From the NCBI GenBank assembly GCA_921293015.1, contig OV121095.1, positions 36,119,484 through 36,183,483 of the forward strand: 64,000 nt of DNA. The letters run 5' to 3'. Below, piece after piece: positions 35,960 to 48,720 of this stretch. Source of the stretch: Phorcus lineatus. Its lineage: Eukaryota > Mollusca > Gastropoda > Trochida > Trochidae. The position numbers were made by a program, and so were the translations under genes. How positions within the stretch are numbered: position 1 is the stretch's first letter; the number at the start of each line of letters is the position of its first letter. Below the pieces are notes generated by a model that worked only from the letters and a program-made list of their open reading frames with translations, was not told where the DNA came from and ran no database searches.

Positions 35960-37335
35960 GTCTTTGATATCAGGTAATTGGTGACGATCAACACCGTTGT
36001 TTATTATTAAAACAAGATTCATGTTGATTTAATGAAGGAACAACTACCAGTGCTTTGACTTCATAGTCCTTGCTTTTAAAGTGTTTTATTTCGCTCATCA
36101 TAGCCCTGTCGATGACACAGGGTAATTAATTGAGCGAATGTTTTTGACAACAAATATTTTCGACGGCAGTAAACATTACATACCGACTCCTTTACCTTTG
36201 AGAGTCTGCAGGTCGATTTTCTCCTTTTACTTAGTTAGCTCGTTTTATAAAAAGATTGTAATAATGGTCTCAACACAGAACACTTGCTGCAAATGACTTT
36301 CGATTGAACGTATGAATACGTATGAATACGTATAAAGGTCATCTTGCTGGAAACTCTAATATTCTGAGATGAGGACGTTTTAACGTCAATCTACTTAATA
36401 ACGGATTTATGATAGAATAGATTATAATAAGTTTTTTTAGCAATGTTTTGTACAAACAGCGATTTGAGCTTGTCCCTCCTGTTGACGTGGAATATTTAAA
36501 TAGCCTTATTATTATTATTATAAAAACATTATACATAATATGACCAGAAGCTGTTTGAACAAAATATGGATATACCATACCTGATATGATATTTAATTGC
36601 ATATTGCAGCATGTGACACGTAAATGAAATATGTTATTTCTTCTTCTTCTTTATGAATGTTGTCTGTCCTCATGCAAGCACTATCAGGATAGTGTTTTCC
36701 TCAAGGCCCTCAATTAGGTCTAAGTTCCATAGTGACATCTCAAAGAAAAGGGTTATTTGGTGTTATTCGAGAAATACCCGCGGTTATTCATTTTGAATTT
36801 GCTATCAAATTATCATCAAAACGTCGCCGAATTAAAAAATATTGGTGAAGTAATTATAATCGCAGCATCAATGACAAAATTCCGTTGAGGAAAAATACTT
36901 CGAATTGGTCACCAAAATACTCCAATCATTGTTACTTGGAGTACTCTCGTTCCAATTCTCTGCTCTTGTTTGTTCACAAAATTGAGACTGAAGATATTTA
37001 CGACAGTTGATTAGAGTACACTTACGTCTTCAAGTATATCGGTTGATATACATCCTTTGACTGAAGTTTATACTTGAGTTAATGTATTGCAGTAGAGAAG
37101 TCATTGGTCGATGTTTAAACAACTACAATAACAATTATATTAATCATTTAGCATACCATAATTCATTCTAAAACAATTTAAGTGACTTAAAAGTTCAGAT
37201 TCAGTAAATTTAAATCGTTTGAGGAAATAAGAAAGATGAGATAAATGAAATTAAAGTAAGTATAGATACTTGATTGACATAAAGGCGGAAGGGGTTTATC
37301 TGATCGAATTACCTCTATTTGCTTGCTCAAATTCG
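35960..37335. other. Intergenic, nothing recognised
   Basis: AT-rich, with short ATT and GAATACGTAT tandem bits (36,309-36,332). No gene seen. Confidence 0.5.
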
Positions 37336-37337
37336 GT

Positions 37338-37472
<135 letters not shown>

Positions 37473-37536
37473 GCAATACTCAGCTGGATAATTGTGTGAT
37501 CTGGTGATCTGCTCTATTTCTATATATTTTGAAGGG

Positions 37537-37652
37537 TTACCTCCTTGACCATGACCAGTTTGAACCTCGAGCGCCTGACAGTGACCCTTGTATTCTTCCC
37601 ACCGGGCGTTCTCGTTGACCAGGGACAATATATCATCAAGCGCTTTGAGCAT
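37537..37652 (-). other. Possible short coding exon, unassigned
   Basis: On the minus strand a protein-like stretch begins MLKALDDILSLVNENARWEE and continues with YKGHCQALEVQTGHGQG. It has a usable donor (CAAGGAG|GTAACC) and a weak acceptor (TGCTCAAAG), both phase 1. No family recognised. It abuts the inverted-repeat element at 37,660. Confidence 0.22.
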
Positions 37653-37659
37653 GTAACAA

Positions 37660-37918
37660 TTTCAAAATAATTCAATTACCGAGATTCGAACTCGTTTTAA
37701 CAGGGTGTTTCATCTATACTCAGTCTGACCGCAGCCCCATGAGTCGTATGTTCTGACGTAATCTCACTGATTTGTCCGGGTTTGTATTGGACCGGACTAG
37801 GTTTTGTATGAAATAAACTGGTAACAGAACATGCGCCAGTATAGGCTACGATCAAATCGAGTGGAGAGGAAACTTTCTATTTAAACGAGTTCGAATCTCG
37901 ATCGATTAGGATTTTGAA
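37660..37918. mobile_element. Foldback/MITE-like element whose inverted repeats contain a B-box-like motif
   Basis: TTCAAAATAATTCAATTACC plus GAGATTCGAACTCGTTTT at the left (37,661-37,699) is reverse-complemented at the right, including an exact 18-bp pair CGAGATTCGAACTCGTTT / AAACGAGTTCGAATCTCG. No ORF inside. Confidence 0.7.
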
Positions 37919-38920
37919 ACTTATATACCTCGGAACTCAACGTCACAGGGGAACTAAAATGTGTCAGGCTTAAGACATTGTGGCATTTATGATATTGGAG
38001 AGGGGTCCTGGAGCTTAATGACGTAATGCCTAAACAAATTCATAATCAGATTCTTCTGAAGCTGTTTCCTTGACTGGTTACACAAGCCCATTCACTTCTA
38101 CAAGCAACCGAATAACCAGTCCTGTTTAAACAATCATAACTGACAGAGGTTAGCACACGCTCGGTCAGACCCTCTGTTACTGTCTGTTTGCAATACTGCA
38201 TCCCTGCTAGATTTACTCACGTCTATTTAAATGGTAAACATAATACCTGAAAATTATATATAGTGTACTCCTTTCTACACAGACAAGGCCTAGGACCCGG
38301 CAACAATTTTGATTTAGAGGGATATAAGACTGGAGTGAGTTTTCATGTAACGTGGACCCATTCGTCAGCATGTGTCTGATTACAGGGTATGCCGGATTAG
38401 AGGGGTGAAGGTTTATAAAGAACACACCTATAACTGTGAGTTTAGTCTTAACCACGGCACGTCCGTAAGTAGCTTGTTGGTTCTCTCGTAATTAGTTATC
38501 TCAGCTTTGTGTAGACGGGTCTACGGCTCAACGGGTCTACGGCACAGGAACTGACATGGCAATGGTAGTTTCATCTGTCTGCCAATCATCATTACGAGAT
38601 GATATACTTAAATGAACTTCACTGAAGAATACATAGAATTTTAGTCTAGGATCATAAATGATAAAAATGATATGTTTATGCATATAAAATGCAGACGCAT
38701 GATAATGGTTATCCTTAAAACTTAAAAACGTTCGCGATTCAAGAAATTTCTGTATCCTTTCGTCGACAAACAAATGAAGACAGAAAACCTAGACCATTGA
38801 GAGATAAAATTATTAAAACGCAGTTCAAACAGGGTACAGACTAGTTCAAGGGGTATAAACTTCTCTTCTTCTTGGTTCATGACTTATCCATACGCAAAAA
38901 TAAACATGTTTATTTCCCAA
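37919..38920. other. Intergenic, nothing firmly recognised
   Basis: A short direct repeat ACGGGTCTACGGC occurs twice at 38,515-38,545. Minus ORFs at 38,455-38,213 and 38,773-38,537 have no known domain. Confidence 0.45.
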
Positions 38921-38929
38921 ATATCTCGC

Positions 38930-39260
38930 AAACAGTGCTCCCACTAAGACGACACGGGTTCACTCTAGTAATGGGACGAGAGGGCTAGAGCTGTATTTCA
39001 ATTATGCAAATATCATTATAAGCATCTCCCGTCTTGTGTTCTCACTGTCTCATTAGTGCAAGTACAGCCCTTTTCGACTACCTCCCAAGTCTGGCCATAA
39101 TGACATTAGCGGCTTTTTAAGCTCACCTGTCATAAATTTGCCCGTGAATCCTGGTTCCCATGATCTATACGGGTAGACTGTCTCTCTGAAGGTGCCGGGT
39201 AGACGAAGCTCCAGCCTACTGGTCTACCCGGCCGAGTCTATACCGGGTATGTCCACCCTA
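38930..39260. promoter_or_regulatory. GC-richer patch with octamer, E-box and a CCGGGTAGAC hairpin
   Basis: Contains ATTATGCAAAT (POU octamer, near 39,001), CACCTG (39,125) and a perfect 10-bp inverted pair CCGGGTAGAC / GTCTACCCGG near 39,197-39,231. The appearance is of a candidate regulatory element only. Confidence 0.25.
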
Positions 39261-41235
39261 GTCTGAAGGAGAGCAGACCGGTCGTAAAGAAGAGGGACGT
39301 CGTAGGGGTCGTCTCAAAACTAAAACATTTAATTTTTTTAACTGCAATATGTCAAAGCTAGATTCGTTTTTCAGTAAGAGAGCTATTTGGTCAATCACGA
39401 TCTCGTAAAGTATGTGGACGTCTTGAGGGGACGTCTCAAAACTCAATGAGCTGAATTTTGATAACCTGAACAATCTTCGTTTATTATTCACATACTTACC
39501 TGCACATTTACAATCTCGTAAAGAAGAGAGCACTTGATACGGTGCGTCTCAACGGTTTATCTATTTGACAACACACTAATTTTGCTTTCTTTAAAAAGTG
39601 CAAAAAGAGACCTTACGATTTGCCGTTTCTGGGGTTAATTTTGAAAAACATCAGTGGCACCAGTCGCAGTGATGATGCGCCATGACATACATGTAGTCAG
39701 TACCACCAAACACAACATGAAACATTCGTCCCAACTAGTATGAAGGATGTGTCGGAACAACCGATACTTATATATTCCCTCGTCGACCATATCTATCAGT
39801 AATTAAAGTTTAGCTTTCCTTAATGTGATTTTACATTTAAGGAAATTGCAAATGCATTAAAATAGATGATCATTTATTTTCTGTTTCAGCATTATGAGTA
39901 AACTGTCAGTCGATAAGACGGAGCCGGTTTTGAGACGAGAAGGGTGACTTCAAACCCAATACTCTAATTACTCGGTATTTTATAAAAGTGCTGGTTGTAA
40001 TCTGGCATAAATATGAAACTACTAGACCCATTATCAACAGATTTGGAACACTGCCTCTTCATATCATGTATAGATGTGCCTTTTTATTTTTTCTTCTGTT
40101 TCCAAAAATTGGATTGTGGGTGAAACAGGGTATATCATGGGAGCATCATTCTGAAACTACCGTGACATTGGGGGAAGGGGAGATTTTTGTTTTTACGAGT
40201 AAAAACGCTCAAGTTTCATAATGTTACTGATTTCACTTTGAAGACATGTTCAGAAGAATGAAATGGGGGATACAGCTGTACCATATTTATTGGGGACATC
40301 TCAAACGTTGAAACGTTGCTGCTGCTGGAGACGAAATTAAGGATGTATGAATCAATAGAATGACACACTGATGAAATGTCCATCATAAAGGTACCCCTTG
40401 CATTTCGTGTTAGCGTTCACAAAATTGAAAAAAATGCATACTAATGAAGAATTATGATATTTGTCCAAATTAAGTAACCAAAACGTAATTCAAGAGATGC
40501 TTTCAGGTTTCAATGATCCAATCTAGCTGACGTCAAAAATATATCAAATTTCCAAATATTTAACCACATGAAGTTGGCACAGTGGTGAGCAGACATAAGA
40601 GCAAAAAAGTTTTTCATCACCGATCACCTATTAGTTCTTCAAAGAACCTTTCGTTTAGATTTTGACTTTTAGCACACTGACCGGTGTTTGTCAAGTTTCA
40701 CGTAATATTTTAATCTGTCATGCACAATAAAGTATCATTTGAAACATGTGATTATATAATATCATTTTGATAATTCCAAGACAGACAGATCGTTTATTTT
40801 AGTCCAACCTCATTATATTAAAATACAAAATACAGGGAACGTAAACCACAAAAATGCAATGAGTCACCCTATAAGGAGTTATGAGAGACTATTAAGATAT
40901 TTATATACACAACTCTTAAAAATTACATATCTTTAAAAATAAATTTTAAAAAAGACACATACATAATCAAGTTGTAAAAAGGATTGTAAACTGTTAGATA
41001 AGATATAAGTATATATCACAGAGAATAAGATATTTATACATATGTGTTAATAAAACATTATAATTAAACTTGGTAAAGGAAACATTTTCGTCGTTTTTAA
41101 TATATAAGCGCAGGTCTTGACAGTTAAAGTATTCTAATTACAGTGGAAGCCTTATAAACAAAGTATCAAGGTACTCGTCAAATATTCAACTTATGAGGTA
41201 TTTTACTTATCAAGATCTCGTGATGATCACCACAT
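39261..41235. other. Intergenic, nothing recognised
   Basis: AT-rich. Only chance-like ORFs (39,533-39,258 minus; 39,988-40,221 plus). Two related blocks (GTCTCAAAACT with TTGAATTT-like context) near 39,310 and 39,432 hint at a small duplication. Confidence 0.45.
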
Positions 41236-41237
41236 AA

Positions 41238-41240
<3 letters not shown>

Positions 41241-41281
<41 letters not shown>
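41241..41281. repeat. (AT)n microsatellite, about 20 units
   Basis: Uninterrupted AT run. Confidence 0.96.
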
Positions 41282-41284
<3 letters not shown>

Positions 41285-42235
41285 AAAAGAATGTTCAAAC
41301 TCTATGGTAATATATATTAAAAAGAAGAAGATGAAGTTGAATTACATTTGGCAAACGTTTTCAACATCTAATAAGTTTGGTAATTGTTGCAATATTATCC
41401 ATCGTATAGTTGAAGGTAGAAAGGAATATCTCTCATTAAATGTTTCTGTTCTTAGAAAAATATTAAGTGAACAAACTGCTTGGATGCGATTACAACTTTT
41501 TCTTATCCCTAGACTGTTCGAAATTGTATAAAGAGTAGACAAATAGTGTAACTATGTAACCAATTACTACAACTTTGGCTGCATAATTTCTACTACTTCA
41601 AATCAAAAACAGCTTTATTATTGCCATATTGTAAAACATTGACTAAGAGAAAAGTGCCATATATTTCTTGAAGTTGAAACAAAGCCGACGTCAGCACTTG
41701 GAGCAGAGATGCTATTATACGTTTTATTGCACCTTGAAGTTGAAAGCAAATTTCCATAAAAGTAAGAGAGAAAATCAGAACATGTTTTCAATGCAGACGT
41801 ACTTATTGTAAGTACTTAACACTACCGTCCATTTCAATTACTGTGTAATGAAATAATTTAATTTGGGGTTATTTTGGTAATTAGTTTTAATAAATCGGTC
41901 AATGCGTTGTACATTTTTCTAACAGTCAAACCGATGTACTCTTATATTTTTTCGCAGAGTCGTCATTATGAACATTTGGATATTGTACATAATAATAAAG
42001 GAGTCAAATGTTACCCAGAACATATATCTCATCAATAGTTGAAGACTGAATTTGCACTCCTTGACTCGCATATCCTATAAAAGGCACTTTGATGTCGTCA
42101 GTTGATGATTCGTGATTTTGAAACTGTGCTTATGTTTTTCGTATCAGACATCATTTCCTATCCACAGAGGTTCCTCAAGTCTTCTTCCCACGTACCCTCT
42201 GTTGCAAATGGATAATCGTCTAATGGCGGTTACAT
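41282..42235. other. Intergenic, nothing recognised
   Basis: AT-rich. Overlapping ORFs at 41,304-41,542 on both strands have no known domain. Confidence 0.45.
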
Positions 42236-42350
42236 TTGTAACAGGGATACCTTCCTTACTTCTATTCCGACTACCCCTATGACTTAGGAAATGTGAGCAT
42301 ATGAACAAACCGTACTCTTCTCGGTGGCTAGAGGAAAAATCCGAATACTC
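42236..42350 (-). repeat. Dispersed repeat, copy A (partner at 42,955-43,075)
   Basis: Shares TGTAACAGGGATACCTTCCT, CCCCTATGACTTAGGAAATG and TTCTCGGTGGCTAGAGG blocks with copy B in the same orientation, about 720 bp apart. Orientation of the source element is unknown. Confidence 0.88.
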
Positions 42351-42954
42351 GTTTTGAAACTTTGAAACTATTTTTGATAGCAACCAATCAAGATTCAATT
42401 GACCATTGATTAAAATCTATTCATAGCAGAAAACGCTTGTATTAGAACAAAAGCCTTTGAGGAAAGAGAACTCTTTTGTGCGTTTTGTGAGGAAAAAAAG
42501 GTTTTACACTGAAATAATATATGAAGAATGTGAATAAAATCCCCCATGTTATAATTTAAAACATAACCTCATGACACTCATTTAAAATTTGTTTTACTTT
42601 AATCATGTATGATAATTTGATATGTTTGATAATGTAATATACCTTTTTTTAGAATAATGTTAATGGGGTTAAGAAGTTGTACATGATTTAATTTTTGGTG
42701 CTGATTTTTAAACAATTTCTATAACGGCTGATTTTACTATGTAAATGTTTGTTTGTTTGAATATTTGAAAAACGAAGTTCAAACAGTCAGTAATAGAATG
42801 TCCAGCTGCTACTCGCCATATATACAATTATATACATTGTAGACACACTTGAAGATCATGCATTCTGGCAATGTTGGCATGACATATATCATGTCTCAGG
42901 CAAAACCATTAAAAAATCATAAGAATCCGTGATAAAAAAATAGTTTTGCTTTTA
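42351..42954. other. Intergenic, nothing recognised
   Basis: AT-rich, no features. Confidence 0.5.
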
Positions 42955-43417
42955 TATGTAACAGGGATACCTTCCTTACTTCTATTCCGTTTCCCCTATG
43001 ACTTAGGAAATGTGAGCACCGCACATATGAACAAACCGTACTTTTCTCGGTGGCTAGAGGGAAAATCCGCATACTCCCCCACCCCAAAAAACAACAACCT
43101 AAAACTGCTAAATTCTTCATAAAATTGTATATCACGCATTCTGACAAAGTTAGAATGATAGAGTATATAGCATGTGCAGAAACATTAACTAAATCCTCAA
43201 AATTACACATATGTGTTAAAAATATACATTCCAGGTGTTTTTTCCCTTGTAATGTTCTTGAGGGGCGCCATATATTGTTTACGTCACTACCTGACTTCTG
43301 CACGGGTTGTATGAAGTGATAAGTGGTCGTTGGCATATTGATGGTGGCAGGGACGACAAGCTTTTGTCTGGACATGTCGTCACAGTGTAGAATTCTGTCT
43401 GCTCGCCTCGTCTCCAC
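42955..43417 (-). repeat. Dispersed repeat, copy B, within a 166-codon minus-strand ORF
   Basis: 42,955-43,075 repeats copy A. A minus-strand ORF (43,417-42,917) begins METRRADRILHCDDMSRQKL and is the longest non-repetitive frame in the window. It runs through the repeat and an AT-rich middle with no recognised domain. Its first 160 bp are GC-richer. I regard it as part of a mobile element or a chance frame, not an established gene. Confidence 0.4.
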
Positions 43418-43624
43418 ATTTTAGTAGGTTCATGTCACAACACATTGGTTTTGTAGGAATGAAGGGAAAACAGTTTACAAAAAAATTAGGACATAACGGG
43501 ATAAATACGATAATATAATGAATTATTCATTGTGAAAACTTTTAATTGAAGAGTATCTTATTTTTCATGATACTATCTATCAAATCAAATCTCTTTCGTT
43601 TTATCATTTATGATATGTACTATG

Positions 43625-43940
43625 TATGCGAGCTGGCCTCTCACGCTAAAGGCCTGGGTTCGAATCCAGGTGGAGACACCAAACATTTGTGACCTGGGCT
43701 TTACCCGTGTTGTGTCCTTAGGCAAGGCACTTCATTCACATTGCACTCAGTCAACCCAGCTGCACAATTGGGTACCTGTATACGGGATGTATAGAGCTAT
43801 TGGCGCGCGAAGCGCTTAGTAGCAGCATCGTAAGTACAATTCCCTCAGGGTAATAAATAAATGTTCAGCGCTTTGAGTATGTGCCTTGTACGTGGAAAAG
43901 GCGCCATACAAATGCACATTTATTATTATTATTAAGTTAA
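43625..43940 (+). mobile_element. tRNA-derived SINE with (ATT)n tail, 5'-truncated head
   Basis: B box GGGTTCGAATCCAGG near 43,656. The body contains TTAGGCAAGGCACTTCATTC and ends AGCGCTTTGAGTATGTGCC ... GGCGCCATACAAATGC with a TTATTATTATTATTA tail. The central and 3' motifs resemble the MetaSINE/V-SINE type described from many marine animals. The A box is incomplete. Confidence 0.78.
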
Positions 43941-44164
43941 CACTTACTGCGTAACCATGATGCGCAATGATGAGAGCAATTGCTTCATACTGTTCTTTGG
44001 TTGCGTCAAATGCTAGAGTTGAGGCTTTAGCTCAGAGTCTATAACGTTTCCTTTGCCCCAATTGCGTTAATTCAAAATGTTTCAATCTCATCTTCCCACG
44101 CATGGCCTTTTCATACGCAAGCGCCAATGACTTGCTAAGATAGACCTTGCCGCATTTGCCAAAT

Positions 44165-44340
44165 GTTTCTGTGTTTGTCGCCAAGGTTGCTGCGATGGAT
44201 CGCGATAGTCTAATGAGAAATAATATGAGAATTGTTACTTTTCGCCGAAGAGGGTGCTGCACTCAAAACACATTTTTGACCGGTTGGCAGCAAGGTTTAA
44301 ATTAGTCAGTAATCGAGACTGGTGCAATTTAAAACCAGGC
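44165..44340 (-). repeat. Dispersed repeat, copy 2 (inverted partner of 7,391-7,562)
   Basis: The reverse complement carries the same ordered blocks: TTAAATTGCACCAGTCTCGA, CTTGCTGCCAACCGGTC, CACCCTCTTCGGCGAAAA and ACTATCGCGATCC. Confidence 0.75.
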
Positions 44341-45534
44341 ATGGAAGATGTTGCAATCTGTGCAACTGAACATTTTAATTTATCTAACGTTGAAACTTAT
44401 TTTACTCCACGGTACCAAATGGCAACGGCAAACAATTGTAATTTTATTTGGATTCCTGGGCATTGACACTTGAAGACAAAAAAAAATAATCATGACGTTA
44501 TCTTGAAAATTCTACGTTTATTTATCCATATCTCAAAAATGATAAAAATAGTTATAATTCAAACAAATGTACGGAAATATCAACTAACTCCTTAAACGAA
44601 ATCAGTTGCAAGAACGCACGCGTCTTTACCCGACAGGCCTGGTATACTGGTTTCATCTCCTGACAAGCTCCTTGCTTGAATTTCAGTAATAAAAATACTT
44701 GAGACTTTTCCCAATAAATATATCAGACATTACTGATATAAGTCTATGAAATGAAGGACACTATCCCAAAACCTGTCCAAAATATGCCGAGGTTTCTGCA
44801 TGATGGTCTAAGCACAGAAAACTGTATCTACATAACGTAAGTATCTATTACTTTAATGTAAATACATTTTGATATAGGTATAATTCGAAACATACGATGC
44901 TGATAAGGAGACGAGGGTGTTTATATATAACATATTAACATCATTCATCAAGTCATAGTGACATTTGTGTTGAAATAATAATTATTGATATGCATATTAA
45001 TGACAACATTTGTATAATTACTCTGAAGCCACATATACCTTAAAGACATCGACGGATGTGTTTTTCCAACCCTTATAGTACATTAAACCAAAATAAGTCT
45101 ATCACTTTAAGGCAAGTCTAGAAAACTAGTAATAAAAAGTATGAAAAATAAGTGTTCAGAGGAGCTTGTTAAATAATTCAAATCTAACTGTTCTTGCTCA
45201 ATTTGGATTCCATTTCTAGGACCAATTTTAGTTCAGGTAGTCGTTAATGAAGCGAAGGTGGGGTCCTTTTGATGCGCAATTTAAAGACGAAGAGTGAAGA
45301 GCTCGTATCACAACAGAGGTTAGAATAGGAAAAATATAACGGAGTTACCTCTTTGGGGAGAGACTGGTGTAAATGAATACGAGCTTTTTAGAATCAAACA
45401 ACGTTACAAACATCTGGTGTCAGCCAGACATCATCAGGAAAGAAAACATCTACATTCTCATAAAAAACAGTGTCTTTTCATTAAGGTACTTTTAAAAAAA
45501 TAAAACCTGCTTACTATCAATTATTGAAAAAGTC
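44341..45534. other. Intergenic, nothing recognised
   Basis: AT-rich, no features. Confidence 0.5.
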
Positions 45535-45536
45535 CA

Positions 45537-45695
45537 ATATTTATCATGTCCAAGTGGGTTGAGCAGAAGTGTACATATAAGTGATAGACAGGGGATTTGT
45601 ATTTCTTCAACCCTTAATTTCTAACATTACCATATCCAAGTGGGTTGAGCAGAACCTACAAATATACTTGAATGAAGGATAGACAGGAAAGATGG
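45537..45695 (+). repeat. Short tandem duplication, about 92-bp period
   Basis: ATGTCCAAGTGGGTTGAGCA near 45,547 and ATATCCAAGTGGGTTGAGCA near 45,634 are followed by matching ATAGACAGG contexts. Confidence 0.7.
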
Positions 45696-48290
45696 ATGTA
45701 CTGAAATTAGATTTTTGAAATAAGATATTTACCTTAGAAAAGTGTAATCGAGCAATACAATGTTTTATCCATAGATAATGTGCTCTGTTTTACGGTATAC
45801 AGTGAATGTTTATACAAATAAAGTTAATACACCAAGGCGTCCTATAATAAAAGAAATAGTGGACGGCTCACCTCAAGGCTATAACATATATAATTACATT
45901 TACACCTCATCAAGTCTTAATTAAATGACATCGAGGCGTCCACAAGTAAAATTCAACGATTCATCTTTTTACGTGTTGGTACATCTATGATACAAACATG
46001 TAGAGTGTATCTCACCTAACACGTGTCTGCTAACATGCGTAATGACACCTCCCCACCTCACACCGGCGAGACGTTTATCTCCAACTAACCACCTGATAAC
46101 GATTCCATTATGTGGAGGTGTGAATTGAAATTCCTGAATTTGTTCTCCGGCTCTTGAGACAAACCCTTCTAAGTCTGATAACTCCGTACAGCGACCGCCC
46201 TGCTGCCGACACCTTATCGTTCTGGCTTTTCTAGCATCTACCTTACTTGCTCTGGATTACGCGCGGGAATCAAGCCATGGGTACATTGGCCAAAGCGATA
46301 TTATATTTCCGGGATTTATGATGGTAGATTATGTTTCATTCCTTCTAAGTAATCATGCCTCAAAAGTATTCGTTATCGCATTGATGACATAATATCACCG
46401 TGAAGTGATTGAATGGATATTTTAATGACATTTTTCACATAGTTGGATATTTCTTTTATCACAAAAAGCATAAAAGATCTTGGGAAGCAATGTTGATGTT
46501 CAATGAAAAAAATCATAGTCTGTTTTAATGCATGTCTTCGAACTTCAGTTGTCACCTTAATTACGTTCTGAAATGGCAGAAAATGATTTTAACATATGTT
46601 ACAACCTTCTCTCGAAACAGAGGTAGTTTCGTCACAAATTCCTTTATAGGAATTAATAACGGAGATTCCTATATGGGGAGAGATTGATATTACACTATTG
46701 CTTCTATGATATATAGTAGTATGATATAACACATTCCTTCAAATATGCATTTAGTTATGTAATAAATTTACATTTTATTGAGGTTATAATCGACAGTTAA
46801 TGGATAGTTATCTTTCAAAATTTCATTGTTTTCACAATTCTACTAAATAAAGATTGACTTTACTCATAAACCGAGATTTATAAGCAATTATTGTATATAA
46901 AATATGTAATATCAAACTGAGACCATAAATCAAAACTGCGGTATACCGAATATTCAATGAAATAATGGAAATGATTAACCGATTTTCAAAGCCATGAAGT
47001 GGGAAAATATTTCTGGTCATGTTACGAGCACGTACATCAATAAAATGCGTATGGAAGTGTTTACCCAACAATTTGTGGCAGATTCTTTTGGATAAACGTC
47101 AGTTCATCATTTGTAGCTTATCTTGTAAAGTGAGATACTTATATGTTCTTATTTCCAATTCAAGCTAACGAATCACTTCTCAAAAGAGTAATTTATTAAG
47201 TTATTTAGCGCCGCTTGGACAATATTTAAGCCATAAGCGGCGTATAAGAGAAATTCATTTTTACATAAAAGTGAGAGTTTAAATTGTTTACGAGAGTGAC
47301 TACGGCACCGTACCCCGTCCAGTTCGTAGACATAAGCAGTTAAACTTTCAACAAGACAGCAACAAGTAATGCACTAACTACACCAGTGGTGAAAAGAAAA
47401 GTGTCTCGCCTTTTGAATAAAGATACAGATTATCTTGGCAATGTACCTAGTGATCTAACATGCCCACATAATTCCCCATGCGATGAAAAACATGGCGTGA
47501 AATTAAACATATGAGTAATGCCTTACATTTAACATTTTGAAGTCGTATAAGCACCTTTTTTCTGTTTAGAATACAAATATCTTCAATATGGAGTATTAAA
47601 TTTGCCTTTTAAGAACTTGTAAAGTGCATTTTATTTAAAAAATACTGAGTTTTGGAAACGTTAAAATTTACCATCTACTTCTAATTCTAGCAATATGTAA
47701 ATCTATTTAAAATAAACCGATAGCGGTTACTGACATATGTGAAGCTCTAAAACATTGTTACAGACTTGTACATAAGATTATGACGCTTCACTCCAAAAGA
47801 GCTTGGCCAATGAGGTTCCTGTCTATCACGAATCTCGCCTTGACCGTATATACAACCGAACGTCTTCTGTTTTGCAAACATATGGTAAAAGGTTGCTTTT
47901 GCAATTCAGACATTGCCTATAAAATCTTAAATTTACATTGATAATTAGAAAGATAATTAGGTCTGTATATTATGTAATACTGACCACACTGTATATCTTT
48001 TATCTAGCAGTACGTTATGTAAGCCACTTGCTGCCCTAACATTTCATATGTAGAGACGAAGGTTGCGCCTCACTTAACTTTTTATGATCTTTCTCCATCC
48101 TTTTATTCCATGTTTTATATTATATTTATCAATGTTTTAATATATAATGATTGATATTTAAGGAAATATGGTGTCTCATAGGCCTTGTGCTATCTTGTTA
48201 TATGCAATGTTTTATATCATGTGAATGAGTGTTTTACTATGCCATATGGGAAATGACTGTAAGCACGTGACACCGAAATAGGATATATTT
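45696..48290. other. Intergenic; one GC-richer patch at 46,020-46,290
   Basis: 46,020-46,290 is GC-richer with GATA-type (CTTATC, TGATAA) and AACCACC (Runt-type) motifs and could be regulatory. A small hairpin (GCGCCGCTT/AAGCGGCG) lies near 47,210. No gene recognised. Confidence 0.4.
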
Positions 48291-48299
48291 CTTCTTCTT

Positions 48300-48720
48300 C
48301 TTTTTTTTCTGTAAGGGACCACAGAGTCACCAAATCTGTAATCCTAATAAGACAGATAGCTAAAGACGTCGACTTCACAGCTGTCTAAAGTCAGTGGTTT
48401 CAGAGCAGAAATAAAGAAAACGGGAAGACGGACGAATGGGCGGACCTATAAATTACAATCCTCATTAGCCAATGAGTTTGTACACAATATTCAAGCTTTC
48501 TGGGCATATTGTTTCTGGAGAATAAGAAGAAAAAAGGTTTAAAGGACGTGGTATGAAAGGAATGAATTAAAATTCTCATTAGTCGTAGAGTCTGTACACA
48601 AGATTTCAGAATTCTATGGTAAGTGGTTCTGAGAGAAGATTTAAAAACGGCCAAAAAACCCGGACGCCGGGCGCCATGTCATGCCTTGTTCCAATCGGGT
48701 CTTATAAACTGAAAAAAGCA
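48300..48720. repeat. Dispersed repeat ending in GACGCCGGGCGCCATG, with two internal copies of about 110 bp
   Basis: Internal copies share TCTCATTAG or CCTCATTAG, GTCTGTACACAAGAT- and TTCTGGAGA/TTCTGAGAGA-like blocks (near 48,460-48,540 and 48,572-48,650). The 3' edge GGACGCCGGGCGCCATGTCA is a style common to molluscan repeats. Confidence 0.55.

Noticed and set aside
42917-43417. 166-codon ORF as a real gene
   Set aside because: It runs through a dispersed repeat shared with 42,236-42,350 and an AT-rich middle, with no domain and no splice or promoter support. It was kept only as a repeat-associated frame.
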